A stretch of 64,000 nt of DNA from Alkalihalophilus marmarensis DSM 21297. GTDB taxonomy: Bacteria; Bacillota; Bacilli; Bacillales; Bacillaceae_D. Of this stretch, positions 27,112 through 38,390 are shown piece after piece. Below the pieces are notes generated by a model. That model made no database searches. It had not been told where the DNA came from and worked only from the letters and a program-made list of their open reading frames with translations. Position 1 is the first letter of the stretch. Each line of letters starts with the position of its first letter. The stretch spans positions 62,001 to 126,000 of the forward strand of contig NZ_ATAE01000003.1 in the NCBI RefSeq assembly GCF_000474275.2. Direction: 5' to 3'. The position numbers and the translations under genes are program-made.

Positions 27112-27475
27112 AAAGTCAGGTGAAGGTCCAGTTTCATTAAAATCAATCGCAAAAGAATATAAACTATCTGAACATTATTTAGAGCAGCTGATTGCACCTC
27201 TTAGAAATGCGATGCTTGTAAAGAGTGTACGCGGTGCTTATGGCGGTTATATGCTTGCAAAGGATGCAAATGAGATTACAGCGGGAGATATTATCCGTGT
27301 CCTTGAAGGACCGATCAGTCCAGTGGAAGTAATGGATGATGAAGAGCCTGCAAAGCGTGACTTATGGATTAAAATTCGTGATGCGGTAAAAGATGTACTA
27401 GATAATACAACATTAGATGATTTAGCGAAATTTGAAGATAAAGGCAAACAAGAATATTATATGTTCTACATTTAA
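27056..27475 (+). CDS. cymR: Rrf2-family cysteine metabolism repressor CymR
   Basis: This 139-residue winged-helix regulator starts MKISTKGRYGLTIMMALA, with EHYLEQLIAPLRNAMLVKSVRGAYGGYML. It lacks the three-Cys Fe-S cluster of IscR, as CymR does. In B. subtilis CymR binds CysK (with O-acetylserine as signal) and represses sulphur uptake genes. The next genes, cysteine desulfurase and mnmA, use sulphur from cysteine. The ATG follows AGAGGGTC within the end of the yczE-like gene. Confidence 0.94.
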   Translation: MKISTKGRYGLTIMMALAKKSGEGPVSLKSIAKEYKLSEHYLEQLIAPLRNAMLVKSVRGAYGGYMLAKDANEITAGDIIRVLEGPISPVEVMDDEEPAKRDLWIKIRDAVKDVLDNTTLDDLAKFEDKGKQEYYMFYI

Positions 27476-27494
27476 TAAATAAAGAAGGTGATCA

Positions 27495-28661
27495 ATGATG
27501 GATTCCATCTATCTTGACCATGCTGCAACATCGCCAATGGACCCGAGGGTCGTTGATGCGATGTTGCCGTATTTTTATGAGCAGTTTGGCAACCCGTCTA
27601 GCATCCATCATATCGGACGCGCAGCTCGTCAGGCAGTTGATGAGGCAAGAGCAAAACTTGCAGAATGCCTGCATACGTCTCCTAATCAATTAATTATTAC
27701 TAGCGGGGGTACTGAAGCAGATAATTTAGCGGTCATAGGTTACGCATTAGAAAATGAGTCAAAAGGCAAGCATATAATTACCACGCAAATTGAGCATCAT
27801 GCAGTAGGACATGCTTGCGCCGAACTAGAGCAGAGAGGCTTTGAGGTTACCTATTTACCGGTGGATGAAATCGGAAGAGTCAGTATTGAAGACGTTCGTC
27901 AAGCGCTTCGCGATGATACGATCCTTATAACAATTATGTATGGGAATAATGAAGTAGGAACGATTCAGCCTATTAAAGAGATTGGCGAGATAGTGAGGGA
28001 GCATCAAGCAGCCTTTCATACAGATGCCGTTCAAGCTTTGGGTACAGTGGATTTAAACCTAGCAGAGCTGCCTGTAGATATGCTTTCATTGTCCGCTCAC
28101 AAAATTAACGGCCCTAAAGGAATCGGCCTTTTATATATGAAAAAAGGTATCTCAGCAAGACCCCTGTTATTTGGGGGAGAGCAGGAGCGTAAGCGAAGAG
28201 CGGGTACGGAAAATGTAGCAGCTATTGTTGGGTTCAGTAAAGCAATGGAAATTGCTGTTGAAACTGCCAATGAAAAACGTGAGCGTTATCTTGGCTATTC
28301 CCGGATCTTTTTTGATACATTTACTAAGAAGGACATTAATTTTGGATTAAATGGGGATCCTGTCGAGCGCCTTCCTCATGTATTAAATATAAGTTTTCCG
28401 GGTGTTCAAGTCGAAGCGCTCCTTGTCGCACTTGATATGGCTAATATCGCAGCTTCAAGCGGTTCAGCATGTACGGCAGGTTCACTTGAGCCTTCACATG
28501 TTCTAGAAGCGATGTACGGTAATGAGGGGAAAGAGCGCATCTTTTCGGCTGTTAGATTCAGTTTTGGTATAACCAATACTGAAAAAGAAATTGAACATGC
28601 GGCAAAAGAGATTGCAAAAATTGTTAAAAGACTCCAAGAACAACAGCAGTTTATCAGCTAG
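27495..28661 (+). CDS. Cysteine desulfurase (YrvO type), sulphur donor for MnmA
   Basis: This 388-residue NifS/IscS-family PLP enzyme releases sulphur from Cys as a persulphide. It begins with IYLDHAATSPMDPRV. PLP-binding features are EIEHHA-like QIEHHAVGHAC, TDAVQALGTVD and the Schiff-base Lys203 in SLSAHKINGPKG. Catalytic Cys326 lies in SSGSACTAG. It sits between cymR and mnmA, as B. subtilis yrvO does; YrvO feeds sulphur directly to MnmA there. ATG 27495 or 27498 are both possible after GAAGGTGA. Confidence 0.95.
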   Translation: MMDSIYLDHAATSPMDPRVVDAMLPYFYEQFGNPSSIHHIGRAARQAVDEARAKLAECLHTSPNQLIITSGGTEADNLAVIGYALENESKGKHIITTQIEHHAVGHACAELEQRGFEVTYLPVDEIGRVSIEDVRQALRDDTILITIMYGNNEVGTIQPIKEIGEIVREHQAAFHTDAVQALGTVDLNLAELPVDMLSLSAHKINGPKGIGLLYMKKGISARPLLFGGEQERKRRAGTENVAAIVGFSKAMEIAVETANEKRERYLGYSRIFFDTFTKKDINFGLNGDPVERLPHVLNISFPGVQVEALLVALDMANIAASSGSACTAGSLEPSHVLEAMYGNEGKERIFSAVRFSFGITNTEKEIEHAAKEIAKIVKRLQEQQQFIS

Positions 28662-28670
28662 GAGTATTAG

Positions 28671-29804
<1,134 letters not shown>

Positions 29805-29863
29805 CTCTGTGTTCCGGCGTGAGATAATAAATAAAGGTTAGAAGCAGTGAGAGGATGAAAATA

Positions 29864-30550
29864 ATGAGCAATAATGAATTAAGTAGTAATAAAACGAATT
29901 GGAATGAAAAAGGAATTTCGTATATGAATGAACAAAATTACGAGGAAGCGGCTAAAGCGTTTAATGCTGCAATCGAAGAAAAACCAAAGGATGCAACAGC
30001 CTTTATTAACTTTGGAAATCTGCTTGGAGCCGTAAATGACTATGAACGTGCACTTATTTTCTTTGATAAAGCGATTGAACTAGATGAACATGCTGCCACT
30101 GCTTATTACGGTGCGGGAACGATTTATTTTAAACAAGATCAGTTTGAAGAAGCAGCAAAAATGTTTAAACAAGCGTTAGTAGAAAAGCTTGAAGAGGCAG
30201 ATGTCTTTTTTATGCTTGGAATGAGTTATTATCAGCTTGGGGCTCTGCCGCATGCACTTGCAAACTTTAAGCGTGCCGTTGAGCTCAATAAGTCAGATGT
30301 AGATGCGCGCTTCCAGTACGGTCTAACGTTAGCTCAGCTAGAACAGGTAGAGGATGCGGTAGTTGAGCTTGAAGAAGTGGTTAAGCTGGCACCTGAACAT
30401 GCGGATGCTCATTTTAACCTTGGTGTTGCTTATGCGTATCAGGAAAACTTGACGAAAGCTCTTCAAGCATTTGAAGAAGCTCTTCGTATCCAGCCGGATC
30501 ATGCACTAGCTGCTAATGGACGAAAGACCGTATCAGAAGCCTTGCAATAA
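29864..30550 (+). CDS. yrrB: TPR-repeat protein, YrrB-like
   Basis: This 228-residue soluble protein consists almost entirely of about six tetratricopeptide repeats, for example YEEAAKAFNAAIEEKPKDAT, FEEAAKMFKQALVE and LTKALQAFEEALRIQPDHAL. The repeats form a protein-binding superhelix. YrrB lies between mnmA and recD2 in B. subtilis. A partner is not known to me; the position suggests tRNA thiolation or recombination. ATG 29864 gives better spacing to GAGAGG than ATG 29855. Confidence 0.88.
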   Translation: MSNNELSSNKTNWNEKGISYMNEQNYEEAAKAFNAAIEEKPKDATAFINFGNLLGAVNDYERALIFFDKAIELDEHAATAYYGAGTIYFKQDQFEEAAKMFKQALVEKLEEADVFFMLGMSYYQLGALPHALANFKRAVELNKSDVDARFQYGLTLAQLEQVEDAVVELEEVVKLAPEHADAHFNLGVAYAYQENLTKALQAFEEALRIQPDHALAANGRKTVSEALQ

Positions 30551-30562
30551 GGGTGATTATGA

Positions 30563-32881
30563 ATGGATGAACAACAATCCTTAGAACAAGATAACGGAAT
30601 AGAGCGTGGTTATATAAAAGGCGAGGTTCTCCATCTCGTCTTTAGAAATGATGAAAATGCCTACACTGTAGCTCTGATTCGGGTCAGTGAAACAAATGAA
30701 GAGCTAAAGGATAAGAAAATAACGGTAGTGGGAATCCTTCCACAGCTGGATGTAGCTGAAACCTTTTTGTTTTTTGGAACCATCACTGACCATCCACGTT
30801 TTGGACAGCAGTACCAAGTAGAGCAATTTAGACGAGATCTGCCTCAAACAAAGAGCGGCATCATTCAATATCTTTCAAGTGATCGCTTCCCCGGGATCGG
30901 CAAGAGGACAGCAGAAACGATTGTTGAGGTATTAGGGGAAAGGGCCATTACTCGGATTGTTGAAGACCGAGCTGTACTAAAAGCTGTACCAAAGCTCTCT
31001 AAAGAAAAAGCAGACCAATTATATCAGCAGCTCATAGACCAACAAGGAGTTGAACAGGTCCTAATGACGCTGTCAAAGCACGGATTTGGTCTTGAACTTT
31101 CAATGAAGGTATATCAAAAGTATGGGTTTCAAGCACTTGATATTATTCAAACAAATCCTTATCAGCTGATTGCAGACGTAGAAGGGATCGGATTTAGGAA
31201 AGCTGATTTACTTGGAGCTGCGATTGGTTTAACAGGGAATCACCCAGACAGGATCCGAGCGGGGCTTTTGTTTGTTGTACAAGAATTATGCTTACAAGAT
31301 GGACATGTCTATATCGAAAAAGAAGAATTGATCCCTCATGTAAAACAACTGTTATCTTCACCAGATGCGTCAATAAGTGCCGAAGAAGTCGAGCATGAGC
31401 TTTTAACGATGGAAGAGGAGGATGCCCTTGTACTTGAGGAAACACGCGTTTATATAAAATCTCTGTATTTTGCTGAAAAAGGAATTGTCTCAAGTGTAAG
31501 GAGACTCATGGCTACAGAGGTTAAGGATGAATTCCCGGAATCGGAGTTCTTAAAAACGCTAGGCGAGCTTGAGGAAGAGTTGAAAATTGAATACGCACCG
31601 CAGCAGAAAGAAGCGATTCAAACAGCGTTAGCTAATCCTTTTATGCTCCTTACCGGAGGGCCGGGAACGGGAAAGACAACCGTTATTAAAGGAATTGTCG
31701 AAACGTATGCAAGACTTAACGGTTTATCACTTGACCCTAAAGCGTACACTAAATCCAATCCATTTCCGATCTTACTTGTCGCACCAACTGGAAGAGCGGC
31801 AAAGCGGATGAGCGAGGCAACAGAACTGCCTGCTGTTACCATTCATAGGCTGCTTGGCTGGAAAGGCGGAAATGGTGGATTTGAAAAAGGAGAACATGAG
31901 CAGCTGGAAGGAGAATTGATTATTGTCGATGAGGTATCAATGGTTGACATCTGGCTTGCTAATCAATTGTTAAAGGCGATCCCTAAAGGCATGCAGGTCG
32001 TTTTTGTAGGAGATCAAGATCAATTGCCTTCAGTTGGACCTGGCCAAGTACTTAAAGACTTCTTAGATGCAGAGGTAGTTCCAACAGTTCCGTTAACAGC
32101 GATCTATAGACAAAAGGAAGGCTCCTCGATCATCGAACTCGCCCACGAGATGAAACAAGGGAAATTGCCTAGCGACCTGCCTGAAGCGAAGCCTGATCGA
32201 AGGTTCTTTCCGTGTACAACCGATCACGTCCAGCATGTTGTGACACAGATTTGTGAAAATGCCATAAAAAAAGGGTACCTTGCCAGAGACATACAAGTGC
32301 TGGCTCCGATGTATAAAGGGCAGGCGGGGATTACAGAACTCAATCGCATTCTCCAAGAGCTTTTTAACCCTAAGACAGAGCAAAAACGAGAGCTTTTATA
32401 CGGGGAACTTTCTTACCGGACAGGAGATGTTGTGCTTCAGCTCGTAAATAATCCTGATGAAAATGTGTACAACGGAGACCGCGGAGAAATTGTCGCGATT
32501 TTCTATGCAAAAGAAAATACAGAAAAACAAGATCAGGTTGTGATTAGTTTTGATGGAACAGAAGTTGTCTACAATAAGAAAGATTTAAATCAAATTACAC
32601 ATGCTTATTGCTGTTCGATCCATAAATCGCAAGGAAGCGAATTTCCAATCGTTGTCATGCCTGTAGTACGTAATTATTCTCGGATGCTTAGGAGAAACTT
32701 AATTTATACAGGGATTACTCGGGCAAAAAAATTCCTGCTTCTATGCGGCGAACTAAAATCCTTTCATACCGCAGTTACACGAGAAGATGAGTTAATCAGG
32801 TATTCGATGTTAAAAGACAAGCTTGTCGCCCTAAAACAATCTCAACAGGAATATGAGAATGGAAATGGTCAACTAACATAA
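30563..32881 (+). CDS. recD2: ATP-dependent RecD2 helicase
   Basis: This 772-residue superfamily 1B helicase acts in replication fork repair, without RecBC. The N-terminal OB and HhH regions (RFPGIGKRTAETIVEVLG, DVEGIGFRKADLLGAAIG) are the RecD2 hallmark. The helicase core has Walker A LTGGPGTGKTT near residue 365, motif II LIIVDEVSMVD, GDQDQLPSVGPGQVLKD, and the C-terminal AYCCSIHKSQGSEFP and LIYTGITRAKK. It starts 12 bases after yrrB. Confidence 0.95.
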   Translation: MDEQQSLEQDNGIERGYIKGEVLHLVFRNDENAYTVALIRVSETNEELKDKKITVVGILPQLDVAETFLFFGTITDHPRFGQQYQVEQFRRDLPQTKSGIIQYLSSDRFPGIGKRTAETIVEVLGERAITRIVEDRAVLKAVPKLSKEKADQLYQQLIDQQGVEQVLMTLSKHGFGLELSMKVYQKYGFQALDIIQTNPYQLIADVEGIGFRKADLLGAAIGLTGNHPDRIRAGLLFVVQELCLQDGHVYIEKEELIPHVKQLLSSPDASISAEEVEHELLTMEEEDALVLEETRVYIKSLYFAEKGIVSSVRRLMATEVKDEFPESEFLKTLGELEEELKIEYAPQQKEAIQTALANPFMLLTGGPGTGKTTVIKGIVETYARLNGLSLDPKAYTKSNPFPILLVAPTGRAAKRMSEATELPAVTIHRLLGWKGGNGGFEKGEHEQLEGELIIVDEVSMVDIWLANQLLKAIPKGMQVVFVGDQDQLPSVGPGQVLKDFLDAEVVPTVPLTAIYRQKEGSSIIELAHEMKQGKLPSDLPEAKPDRRFFPCTTDHVQHVVTQICENAIKKGYLARDIQVLAPMYKGQAGITELNRILQELFNPKTEQKRELLYGELSYRTGDVVLQLVNNPDENVYNGDRGEIVAIFYAKENTEKQDQVVISFDGTEVVYNKKDLNQITHAYCCSIHKSQGSEFPIVVMPVVRNYSRMLRRNLIYTGITRAKKFLLLCGELKSFHTAVTREDELIRYSMLKDKLVALKQSQQEYENGNGQLT

Positions 32882-32932
32882 CGAAGGGACATAACATGCA
32901 TACTAAGGTTGTTCGGAAAGGTGGGGAGTACT

Positions 32933-33409
32933 TTGCGAACTTTTTCAACCGTAGAAGGTCTGCCAGTCATCGAACAAGCTTCAGGAATAGAATGCGGGCA
33001 TGTGCTTGATGTGTTAGTTGATCGAGGCGAGCGTATCTCAGGGTTTGTTATTGATAAGAAAGGGTGGCTTAATCACCATCTTTTTCTGCCGATAGGCGCA
33101 GTTGCAAGTTTTGGATATGACGGGGTAATGGTGGAAAATTTCAAGGATGTATATAGATATGATCGAAAAAACCATCATGCCCATCCATTAAAGCTAGGCA
33201 AAAGACGTCTTCAGGGAATTTCCTTGTTGACGACTGAAGGCGAAAAAGTCGGGCTTGTCGAAGATGTATATTTTGATGAAGAAGTGGGGACAATCGTAGG
33301 GTATGAAGTGACCGATGGGTTAGTAGCTGACTTAGTAGACGGCAGGAAGGTAGTTAAGACCAAGGGCCCTCTTGTAGTTGGCAAGGATCGCGCCATCGTG
33401 TCGATTTAA
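32933..33409 (+). CDS. yrrD: PRC-barrel domain protein, YrrD-like
   Basis: This 158-residue protein holds two PRC-barrel-like units: FSTVEGLPVIEQASGIECG ... ISGFVIDKKGWL and GISLLTTEGEKVGLVEDVYF ... GTIVGYEVTDG. TTG 32933 is the probable start because AAAGGTGGGGAG precedes it and the homologous sequence begins (M/L)RTFS. The frame extends to TTG 32909 but that has no site of its own. PRC barrels are RNA- or protein-binding modules (as in RimM); the role here is unknown. The gene is conserved after recD2 in Bacillus. Confidence 0.82.
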   Translation: MRTFSTVEGLPVIEQASGIECGHVLDVLVDRGERISGFVIDKKGWLNHHLFLPIGAVASFGYDGVMVENFKDVYRYDRKNHHAHPLKLGKRRLQGISLLTTEGEKVGLVEDVYFDEEVGTIVGYEVTDGLVADLVDGRKVVKTKGPLVVGKDRAIVSI

Positions 33410-33422
33410 GGAGGCCCTGCGT

Positions 33423-33611
33423 ATGCAATGTCCAAACTGTAAATCAAAAGATATCGGAAAAATCGGTACAAATCAGTACTATTGCTGGAATTGCTTTGTG
33501 GAAATGAGCTTGCAAAAAGGAATGCTAAGTTTACATCAGGTCGAAGAAGATGGTTCGCTTAGTTCCTTAGATGATTTGTTTGATGATGAGGATCTGCATG
33601 TTGGAATGTAA
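33423..33611 (+). CDS. Small zinc-ribbon protein
   Basis: 62 residues. The N-terminus MQCPNCKSKDIGKIGTNQYY is followed by CWNC, giving a CxxC-x15-CxxC zinc ribbon. The C-terminal half is acidic (SLDDLFDDEDLH). The ATG at 33423 has a full AAGGAGG site. It corresponds in position to B. subtilis yrzR. Function unknown. Confidence 0.78.
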   Translation: MQCPNCKSKDIGKIGTNQYYCWNCFVEMSLQKGMLSLHQVEEDGSLSSLDDLFDDEDLHVGM

Positions 33612-33636
33612 TCCAATATAAAGGTGGTGTCATCCG

Positions 33637-33825
33637 ATGAGAAAAGCTTTTACGTCCTTACTTGCTGTTGGAGTGGGAGCTGCTGCTTATTCGATGAGTA
33701 GTCGCCAGAAAAAGCGTAAATTTGACCAGTTTATCCAGCCTATTACGCGGTTATATATGGATAAATATCTGAATAAACGAACGTGGAATAAAACGATGAA
33801 ACGCTTAACCAAACGTTTTTCGTAA
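33637..33825 (+). CDS. yrzQ: DUF3918-type small basic protein, YrzQ-like
   Basis: 62 residues. There is one N-terminal hydrophobic helix (FTSLLAVGVGAAAYSM) followed by a very basic tail (SRQKKRKF, then LNKRTWNKTMKRLTKRF). This is the DUF3918 (YrzQ) pattern and position. It is probably anchored in the membrane with the tail in the cytoplasm. AAGGTGGTG precedes the ATG, and a terminator follows. Function unknown. Confidence 0.75.
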   Translation: MRKAFTSLLAVGVGAAAYSMSSRQKKRKFDQFIQPITRLYMDKYLNKRTWNKTMKRLTKRFS

Positions 33826-33836
33826 ATGCAGCGACA

Positions 33837-33869
33837 AGCTTGTCTACACATGTAGGCAGGCTTTTTTTG
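33837..33869 (+). terminator. Rho-independent terminator
   Basis: AGCTTGTCTACA pairs with TGTAGGCAGGCT and is followed by seven Ts. Confidence 0.88.
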
Positions 33870-33956
33870 TGAAAAGATAAGGAGAGTGATAATGTAAATT
33901 AATTTGTACACACTAACGATAACAAGAACAGGAAAAATGAAAAGGAGGTGTTGGGA

Positions 33957-35021
33957 ATGTGGAAAACACTTGAGAATAAGTGGATCACAAGACTTATTCT
34001 TATTTTATTACTCATGCTGATTGTATTTATGGCAATGCAATTATTCCCATTAGTAACGCCGGTACTAAGCATAATAAAAGCATTGCTGCTTCCTCTCTCC
34101 CTATCCTTCTTATTTACATATTTGCTGCATCCGCTAGTAGAGGGGCTTCATGAGCATGGGCTGCCGCGTTCGCTAAGTGTATTACTCGTATTTCTCTCTT
34201 TATTAGTTACCCTAGGCCTTGTTCTCATGTTTGGTGTTCCGTTATTAATTGAACAAGTTCAGCACGCAATGACAGTCTTACCACAGCAAATTACTGAAAT
34301 AGAGAAAATGATTATACAAATTCAAACGCAAGCCAGAGCTCTTCCATCCCCTATCCAAGTTCATATTAATGAATGGTCGACTCAGGCGGGGGTGCTTGGA
34401 GCAAAAGCGCTCGATCAGATAGAAGTTCTTGCGCTATGGTTGATTCAATCTATTTTTAGTTTAATGGTCGTCCCCTTTCTTGTTTTTTATTTTTTAAAGG
34501 ACTTTGACCTAATAGAAAAAGTTTCCTGGTATCTTACTCCTAGAAAATGGAGGCCGGGTTTAAAGCGCTATGCAAAAGATGTGGACCATTCATTTGGGAG
34601 CTATATAAGAGGACAACTATTAGTTGCACTTGCCGTAACAATTATTTCGAGTTTGGGTTTTTGGTTGATCGGTGTTCCCTACCCAATTCTTTTAGGAGTA
34701 TTTATGGGGGCGACAGAGATGATACCATACTTTGGAGCATACATTGGTGCCGTCCCTGCTATTATCATTGCATTGTTTGAGTCTTGGCAGCTAGCTTTGA
34801 TAACAGCTGGATTTATATTAATCTTACAACAGATTGAAGGAAATATTTTATCTCCAGTGATTGTTGGTAAGACATTACATTTGCACCCTATATTAATTAT
34901 CCTCGCTTTGGTAATAGGGATTGAAGCAGGGGGCGTGATCGGGCTGCTATTGGCCGTACCTGCCCTTGCTATTTTAAAGGTGACTCTTCTACATTTAAGA
35001 CTATATTTCATCAGTCATTGA
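33957..35021 (+). CDS. yrrI: AI-2E family transporter, YrrI-like
   Basis: This 354-residue membrane protein of the TqsA/PerM (AI-2E exporter) family has paired N-terminal helices, a central amphipathic region (residues 95-160) and C-terminal helices. The family motifs VVPFLVFYFLKD and GAYIGAVPAIIIALFES are visible, as is ILQQIEGNILSPVIVGKTLHLHP. ATG 33957 has AAAGGAGG; the frame extends to GTG 33948 only through the ribosome site. Some family members are Na+(Li+)/H+ antiporters in halophiles, so the substrate is open. The alaS promoter overlaps its last codons. Confidence 0.85.
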   Translation: MWKTLENKWITRLILILLLMLIVFMAMQLFPLVTPVLSIIKALLLPLSLSFLFTYLLHPLVEGLHEHGLPRSLSVLLVFLSLLVTLGLVLMFGVPLLIEQVQHAMTVLPQQITEIEKMIIQIQTQARALPSPIQVHINEWSTQAGVLGAKALDQIEVLALWLIQSIFSLMVVPFLVFYFLKDFDLIEKVSWYLTPRKWRPGLKRYAKDVDHSFGSYIRGQLLVALAVTIISSLGFWLIGVPYPILLGVFMGATEMIPYFGAYIGAVPAIIIALFESWQLALITAGFILILQQIEGNILSPVIVGKTLHLHPILIILALVIGIEAGGVIGLLLAVPALAILKVTLLHLRLYFISH

Positions 35022-35047
35022 CAAGTGTATAAACGCTTTTCTATAAT
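35018..35047 (+). promoter_or_regulatory. Sigma-A promoter for the alaS T-box transcript
   Basis: TTGACA (35018-35023), an 18-base spacer and TATAAT (35042-35047). The -35 box contains the stop codon of yrrI. Confidence 0.88.
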
Positions 35048-35084
35048 AGGAATCAAATGGTTTAACTCGATGGTTAGAAGAGTA

Positions 35085-35338
35085 GATCAACGAACGAATC
35101 GTATACAAAACACGTCGACGGAATAAGTACGAATCAGACCGCACAAAGAGAGGCAGCTCCTTAGGCTGAAAGAGCTGCTGTGTGAAGGGATTTGGAAAGC
35201 TGCTCCTGAGTGCAGGGAAAAACCTGCCGTCAGCCTCGTTACGGCTTTGAGTGATGAATTACAATAGGTAATTCATAATTAGGGTGGCACCGCGTGATTA
35301 CAACTCTCGTCCCTTCTTTTTGGGATGAGGGTTTTTTT
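35085..35338 (+). promoter_or_regulatory. T-box riboswitch (tRNA-Ala sensing) upstream of alaS
   Basis: The T-box core AGGGTGGCACCGCG lies at 35281-35294. The terminator CTCTCGTCCC (35304-35313) pairs with GGGATGAGGG (35322-35331) before a T run. The specifier candidate is GCT (Ala) at 35199-35201, followed by GCTCCTGAG. AGAGGCAGCTC and GAGCTGCTGTG form part of stem I. Uncharged tRNA-Ala would permit read-through into alaS. Confidence 0.93.
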
Positions 35339-35378
35339 GTATGCAAATGTTCGATCAAAATAAAAAGGAGATGACAAA

Positions 35379-38018
35379 ATGAATTCATTAACATCAGCAC
35401 AAGTACGTCAAATGTATCTTGATTTCTTTAAAGAAAAAGGTCACGACATTGAACCAAGTGCATCACTTGTTCCACATGAGGACCCATCTCTTTTATGGAT
35501 CAACAGCGGGGTGGCAACTCTTAAGAAGTATTTTGACGGACGAGTCATTCCGGAAAATCCACGTATTACCAATGCGCAAAAGTCAATCCGTACAAATGAT
35601 ATTGAAAATGTCGGTAAAACGGCACGACACCATACCTTCTTTGAAATGCTAGGAAACTTCTCTATTGGTGACTACTTTAAAGAGGAAGCGATTGAGTGGG
35701 CGTGGGAGTTCTTAACGAGCGAAAAATGGATCGGTTTTGACTCAGAAAAATTATCAGTTACGGTTCATCCAGAGGACAATGAAGCGTATGATTATTGGGC
35801 AAAGAATATTGGGGTGCCAGAAGAGCGCATTATTCGCTTAGAGGGGAATTTCTGGGATATCGGAGAAGGTCCAAGTGGTCCTAATACTGAGATTTTCTAT
35901 GATCGCGGCCCTTCATATGGTGACGATGCAAATGATCCAGAACTATACCCTGGAGGAGAGAACGAACGTTACTTAGAAGTATGGAACTTGGTTTTCTCTC
36001 AGTTCAACCATAATCCAGACGGTACATACACACCTCTTCCTAAGAAAAATATTGATACAGGAATGGGTCTTGAGCGTATGGTATCTGTTATTCAAGATAC
36101 GAAAACAAACTTTGAAACAGATTTATTCATGCCAATCATTCAAGCAACAGAGCAGTTAACATCTGTGAAATATGGTGCTGATACAGAAACTGATGTTGCG
36201 TTTAAAGTCATTGCAGACCATGTTCGTACCGTAACGTTTGCAGTAGGTGATGGTGCGCTTCCATCAAATGAAGGCCGCGGGTATGTCCTTCGCCGCTTGC
36301 TTCGTCGTGCAGTACGTTATGCTAAACTGATCGGTATCGATCGTCCGTTTATGTATGAACTCGTGCCGGTTGTTGGGGAGATTATGGTAGACTTCTATCC
36401 TGAAGTTAAAGAGAAAACGGAATTTATCCAAAAAGTGATGAAAACAGAAGAAGAGCGTTTCCATGAAACATTAAATGAAGGCCTCGGCATTCTTGATAAA
36501 ATTCTGGCTGAAGCGAAGGCTAAGAATGAAGAAGTGATTTCTGGTTCTGATGTGTTCCGCCTTTACGATACGTACGGCTTCCCGGTAGATCTTACGGAAG
36601 AATATGTAGAAGAAAAAGGGTTAACGATTGATCGTGATGGCTTTGAGGTAGAAATGGAACAGCAGAGAAGCCGTGCACGAGCAGCACGTCAAGAATCTGG
36701 CTCTATGCAGGTACAAGATGAACTTCTAGGTGAGATTAACGCAGAAAGTACCTTTGTAGGATATAACCAATTATCAGCAGAAGGTACTGTAAGTGTGTTA
36801 ATTGCAGGTAAAGAACGCATGTCAAGTGTACCAGCTGGGGAAACTGCACAAGTGATCTTAAGTACGACGCCTTTCTATGCAGAAAGCGGCGGACAAGTAG
36901 CTGATACGGGTACGATTATTGGCGAGGGAGTTATCGCACGTGTAGCAGAAGTAACAAAAGCTCCAAACGGCCAACACCTTCACACCATAGTTGTTGAAGA
37001 AGGAGAGCTGAAGGAAGGCGTTACAGTGACAAGTACGGTAGAGGAAACCTCTCGTATCGGCATTGTTAAAAACCATACAGCGACTCACTTGCTTCACCAA
37101 GCGTTAAAAGATGTTCTAGGAGTTCATGTGAACCAAGCAGGTTCCCTTGTATCAGAAGATCGTCTTCGTTTTGATTTCTCTCATTTCGGTCAAGTAACGA
37201 AAGAAGAGTTAACAAAAATTGAAGAAATCGTGAATGAAAAAGTTTGGAATGCCATTTCTGTAGATATCAGCGAAAAGAAACTTGCTGAAGCGAAAGAAAT
37301 GGGTGCAATGGCGCTTTTCGGTGAGAAATACGGAGACACTGTACGCGTCGTGCAAGTTGGCGATTACTCATTAGAGCTGTGCGGTGGTTGTCATGTTGGC
37401 AACACAGCAGAGATTGGATTATTTAAAGTTGTATCTGAATCTGGGATTGGTGCAGGCGTCAGACGTATTGAAGCGGTCACTGGGCAAGGTGCATATGAAT
37501 TCATGAATGATCAGCTACGTTTATTGACGACAGCATCTGAACTAGTTAAAGCGAAAAATGTAAAAGATGTTCCTGCAAGAATTGAAGCGATGCAGCAGCA
37601 AATTCGAGATCTGCAGCGTGAAAACGAATCATTATCATCAAAATTGGGCAACATGGAAGCTGGGAACCTTATTGATGAAGCAGTAGAAGTAAATGGTGTT
37701 AAAGTTCTATCTAAAGAAGTCAATGCAAGTGATATGGAAGGACTTCGTGCGATCGTGGATAAGCTGAAGCAAGACCTTGATTCAGGCGTAATTGTTCTAG
37801 GTGCCGTTTCTGGTGAAAAAGTAAATCTTGTTGCTGGTGTAACAAAAGATTTAATTAGTCAGGGCCACCATGCAGGAAAACTTGTAAAAGAAGTAGCATC
37901 ACGCTGCGGCGGCGGCGGCGGCGGCCGTCCTGATATGGCGCAAGCAGGCGGTAAAAAGCCAGAACAGTTAGCTGAAGCACTGGCTTATGTTCCTGAATTC
38001 GTTAAAACAATTTCCTAA
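35379..38018 (+). CDS. alaS: Alanyl-tRNA synthetase
   Basis: This 879-residue enzyme (B. subtilis about 878) has a class II catalytic core beginning [17 protein letters not shown], with [30 protein letters not shown]. The editing domain carries [11 protein letters not shown] and [13 protein letters not shown]. The C-terminal DHHA1/C-Ala domain holds [17 protein letters not shown]. The ATG follows AAAAAGGAGATG. It is regulated by the T-box leader. Confidence 0.98.
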   Translation: MNSLTSAQVRQMYLDFFKEKGHDIEPSASLVPHEDPSLLWINSGVATLKKYFDGRVIPENPRITNAQKSIRTNDIENVGKTARHHTFFEMLGNFSIGDYFKEEAIEWAWEFLTSEKWIGFDSEKLSVTVHPEDNEAYDYWAKNIGVPEERIIRLEGNFWDIGEGPSGPNTEIFYDRGPSYGDDANDPELYPGGENERYLEVWNLVFSQFNHNPDGTYTPLPKKNIDTGMGLERMVSVIQDTKTNFETDLFMPIIQATEQLTSVKYGADTETDVAFKVIADHVRTVTFAVGDGALPSNEGRGYVLRRLLRRAVRYAKLIGIDRPFMYELVPVVGEIMVDFYPEVKEKTEFIQKVMKTEEERFHETLNEGLGILDKILAEAKAKNEEVISGSDVFRLYDTYGFPVDLTEEYVEEKGLTIDRDGFEVEMEQQRSRARAARQESGSMQVQDELLGEINAESTFVGYNQLSAEGTVSVLIAGKERMSSVPAGETAQVILSTTPFYAESGGQVADTGTIIGEGVIARVAEVTKAPNGQHLHTIVVEEGELKEGVTVTSTVEETSRIGIVKNHTATHLLHQALKDVLGVHVNQAGSLVSEDRLRFDFSHFGQVTKEELTKIEEIVNEKVWNAISVDISEKKLAEAKEMGAMALFGEKYGDTVRVVQVGDYSLELCGGCHVGNTAEIGLFKVVSESGIGAGVRRIEAVTGQGAYEFMNDQLRLLTTASELVKAKNVKDVPARIEAMQQQIRDLQRENESLSSKLGNMEAGNLIDEAVEVNGVKVLSKEVNASDMEGLRAIVDKLKQDLDSGVIVLGAVSGEKVNLVAGVTKDLISQGHHAGKLVKEVASRCGGGGGGRPDMAQAGGKKPEQLAEALAYVPEFVKTIS

Positions 38019-38117
38019 TTTGGCCAACTTCGTGTACAATAGAATAAGACAACCTTTTATGTACGAGAATTTGATACTAGAATTCAATAAAGGTAAAGAA
38101 AGAAAGAGGTGTTTGTG

Positions 38118-38390
38118 ATGAGCTCTATGGACAAGACAATGCAATTTAACTTTCCTGATGATTCCGTTGATGTTGACGTCCAAGAGGTATTACTTTCGGT
38201 ATATGAGGCACTTGAGGAAAAAGGGTACAACCCGATCAATCAAATTGTAGGTTATTTACTTTCTGGTGATCCAGCGTATATCCCTCGCCACAAGGACGCT
38301 CGTGCACTTATCAGAAAGCTTGAGCGTGATGAGCTGATTGAGCAATTGGTAAAGTCTTATTTGTCACAGCACCGTAAGGAGAATGAATGA
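38118..38390 (+). CDS. yrzL: IreB-family (UPF0297) regulatory protein, YrzL
   Basis: This 90-residue protein begins [16 protein letters not shown] and continues [42 protein letters not shown]. This is the highly conserved IreB/UPF0297 signature. In Enterococcus IreB is a target of the Ser/Thr kinase IreK and controls cephalosporin resistance. ATG 38118 is preferred over GTG 38109 because AAAGAGGTG then has proper spacing. Its stop overlaps the ruvX start by four bases (ATGA). Confidence 0.93.
   Translation: MSSMDKTMQFNFPDDSVDVDVQEVLLSVYEALEEKGYNPINQIVGYLLSGDPAYIPRHKDARALIRKLERDELIEQLVKSYLSQHRKENE

Noticed and set aside
37905-37926. GGC/GCG run as a simple repeat
   Set aside because: It encodes the normal poly-Gly motif of the AlaS C-terminal domain.
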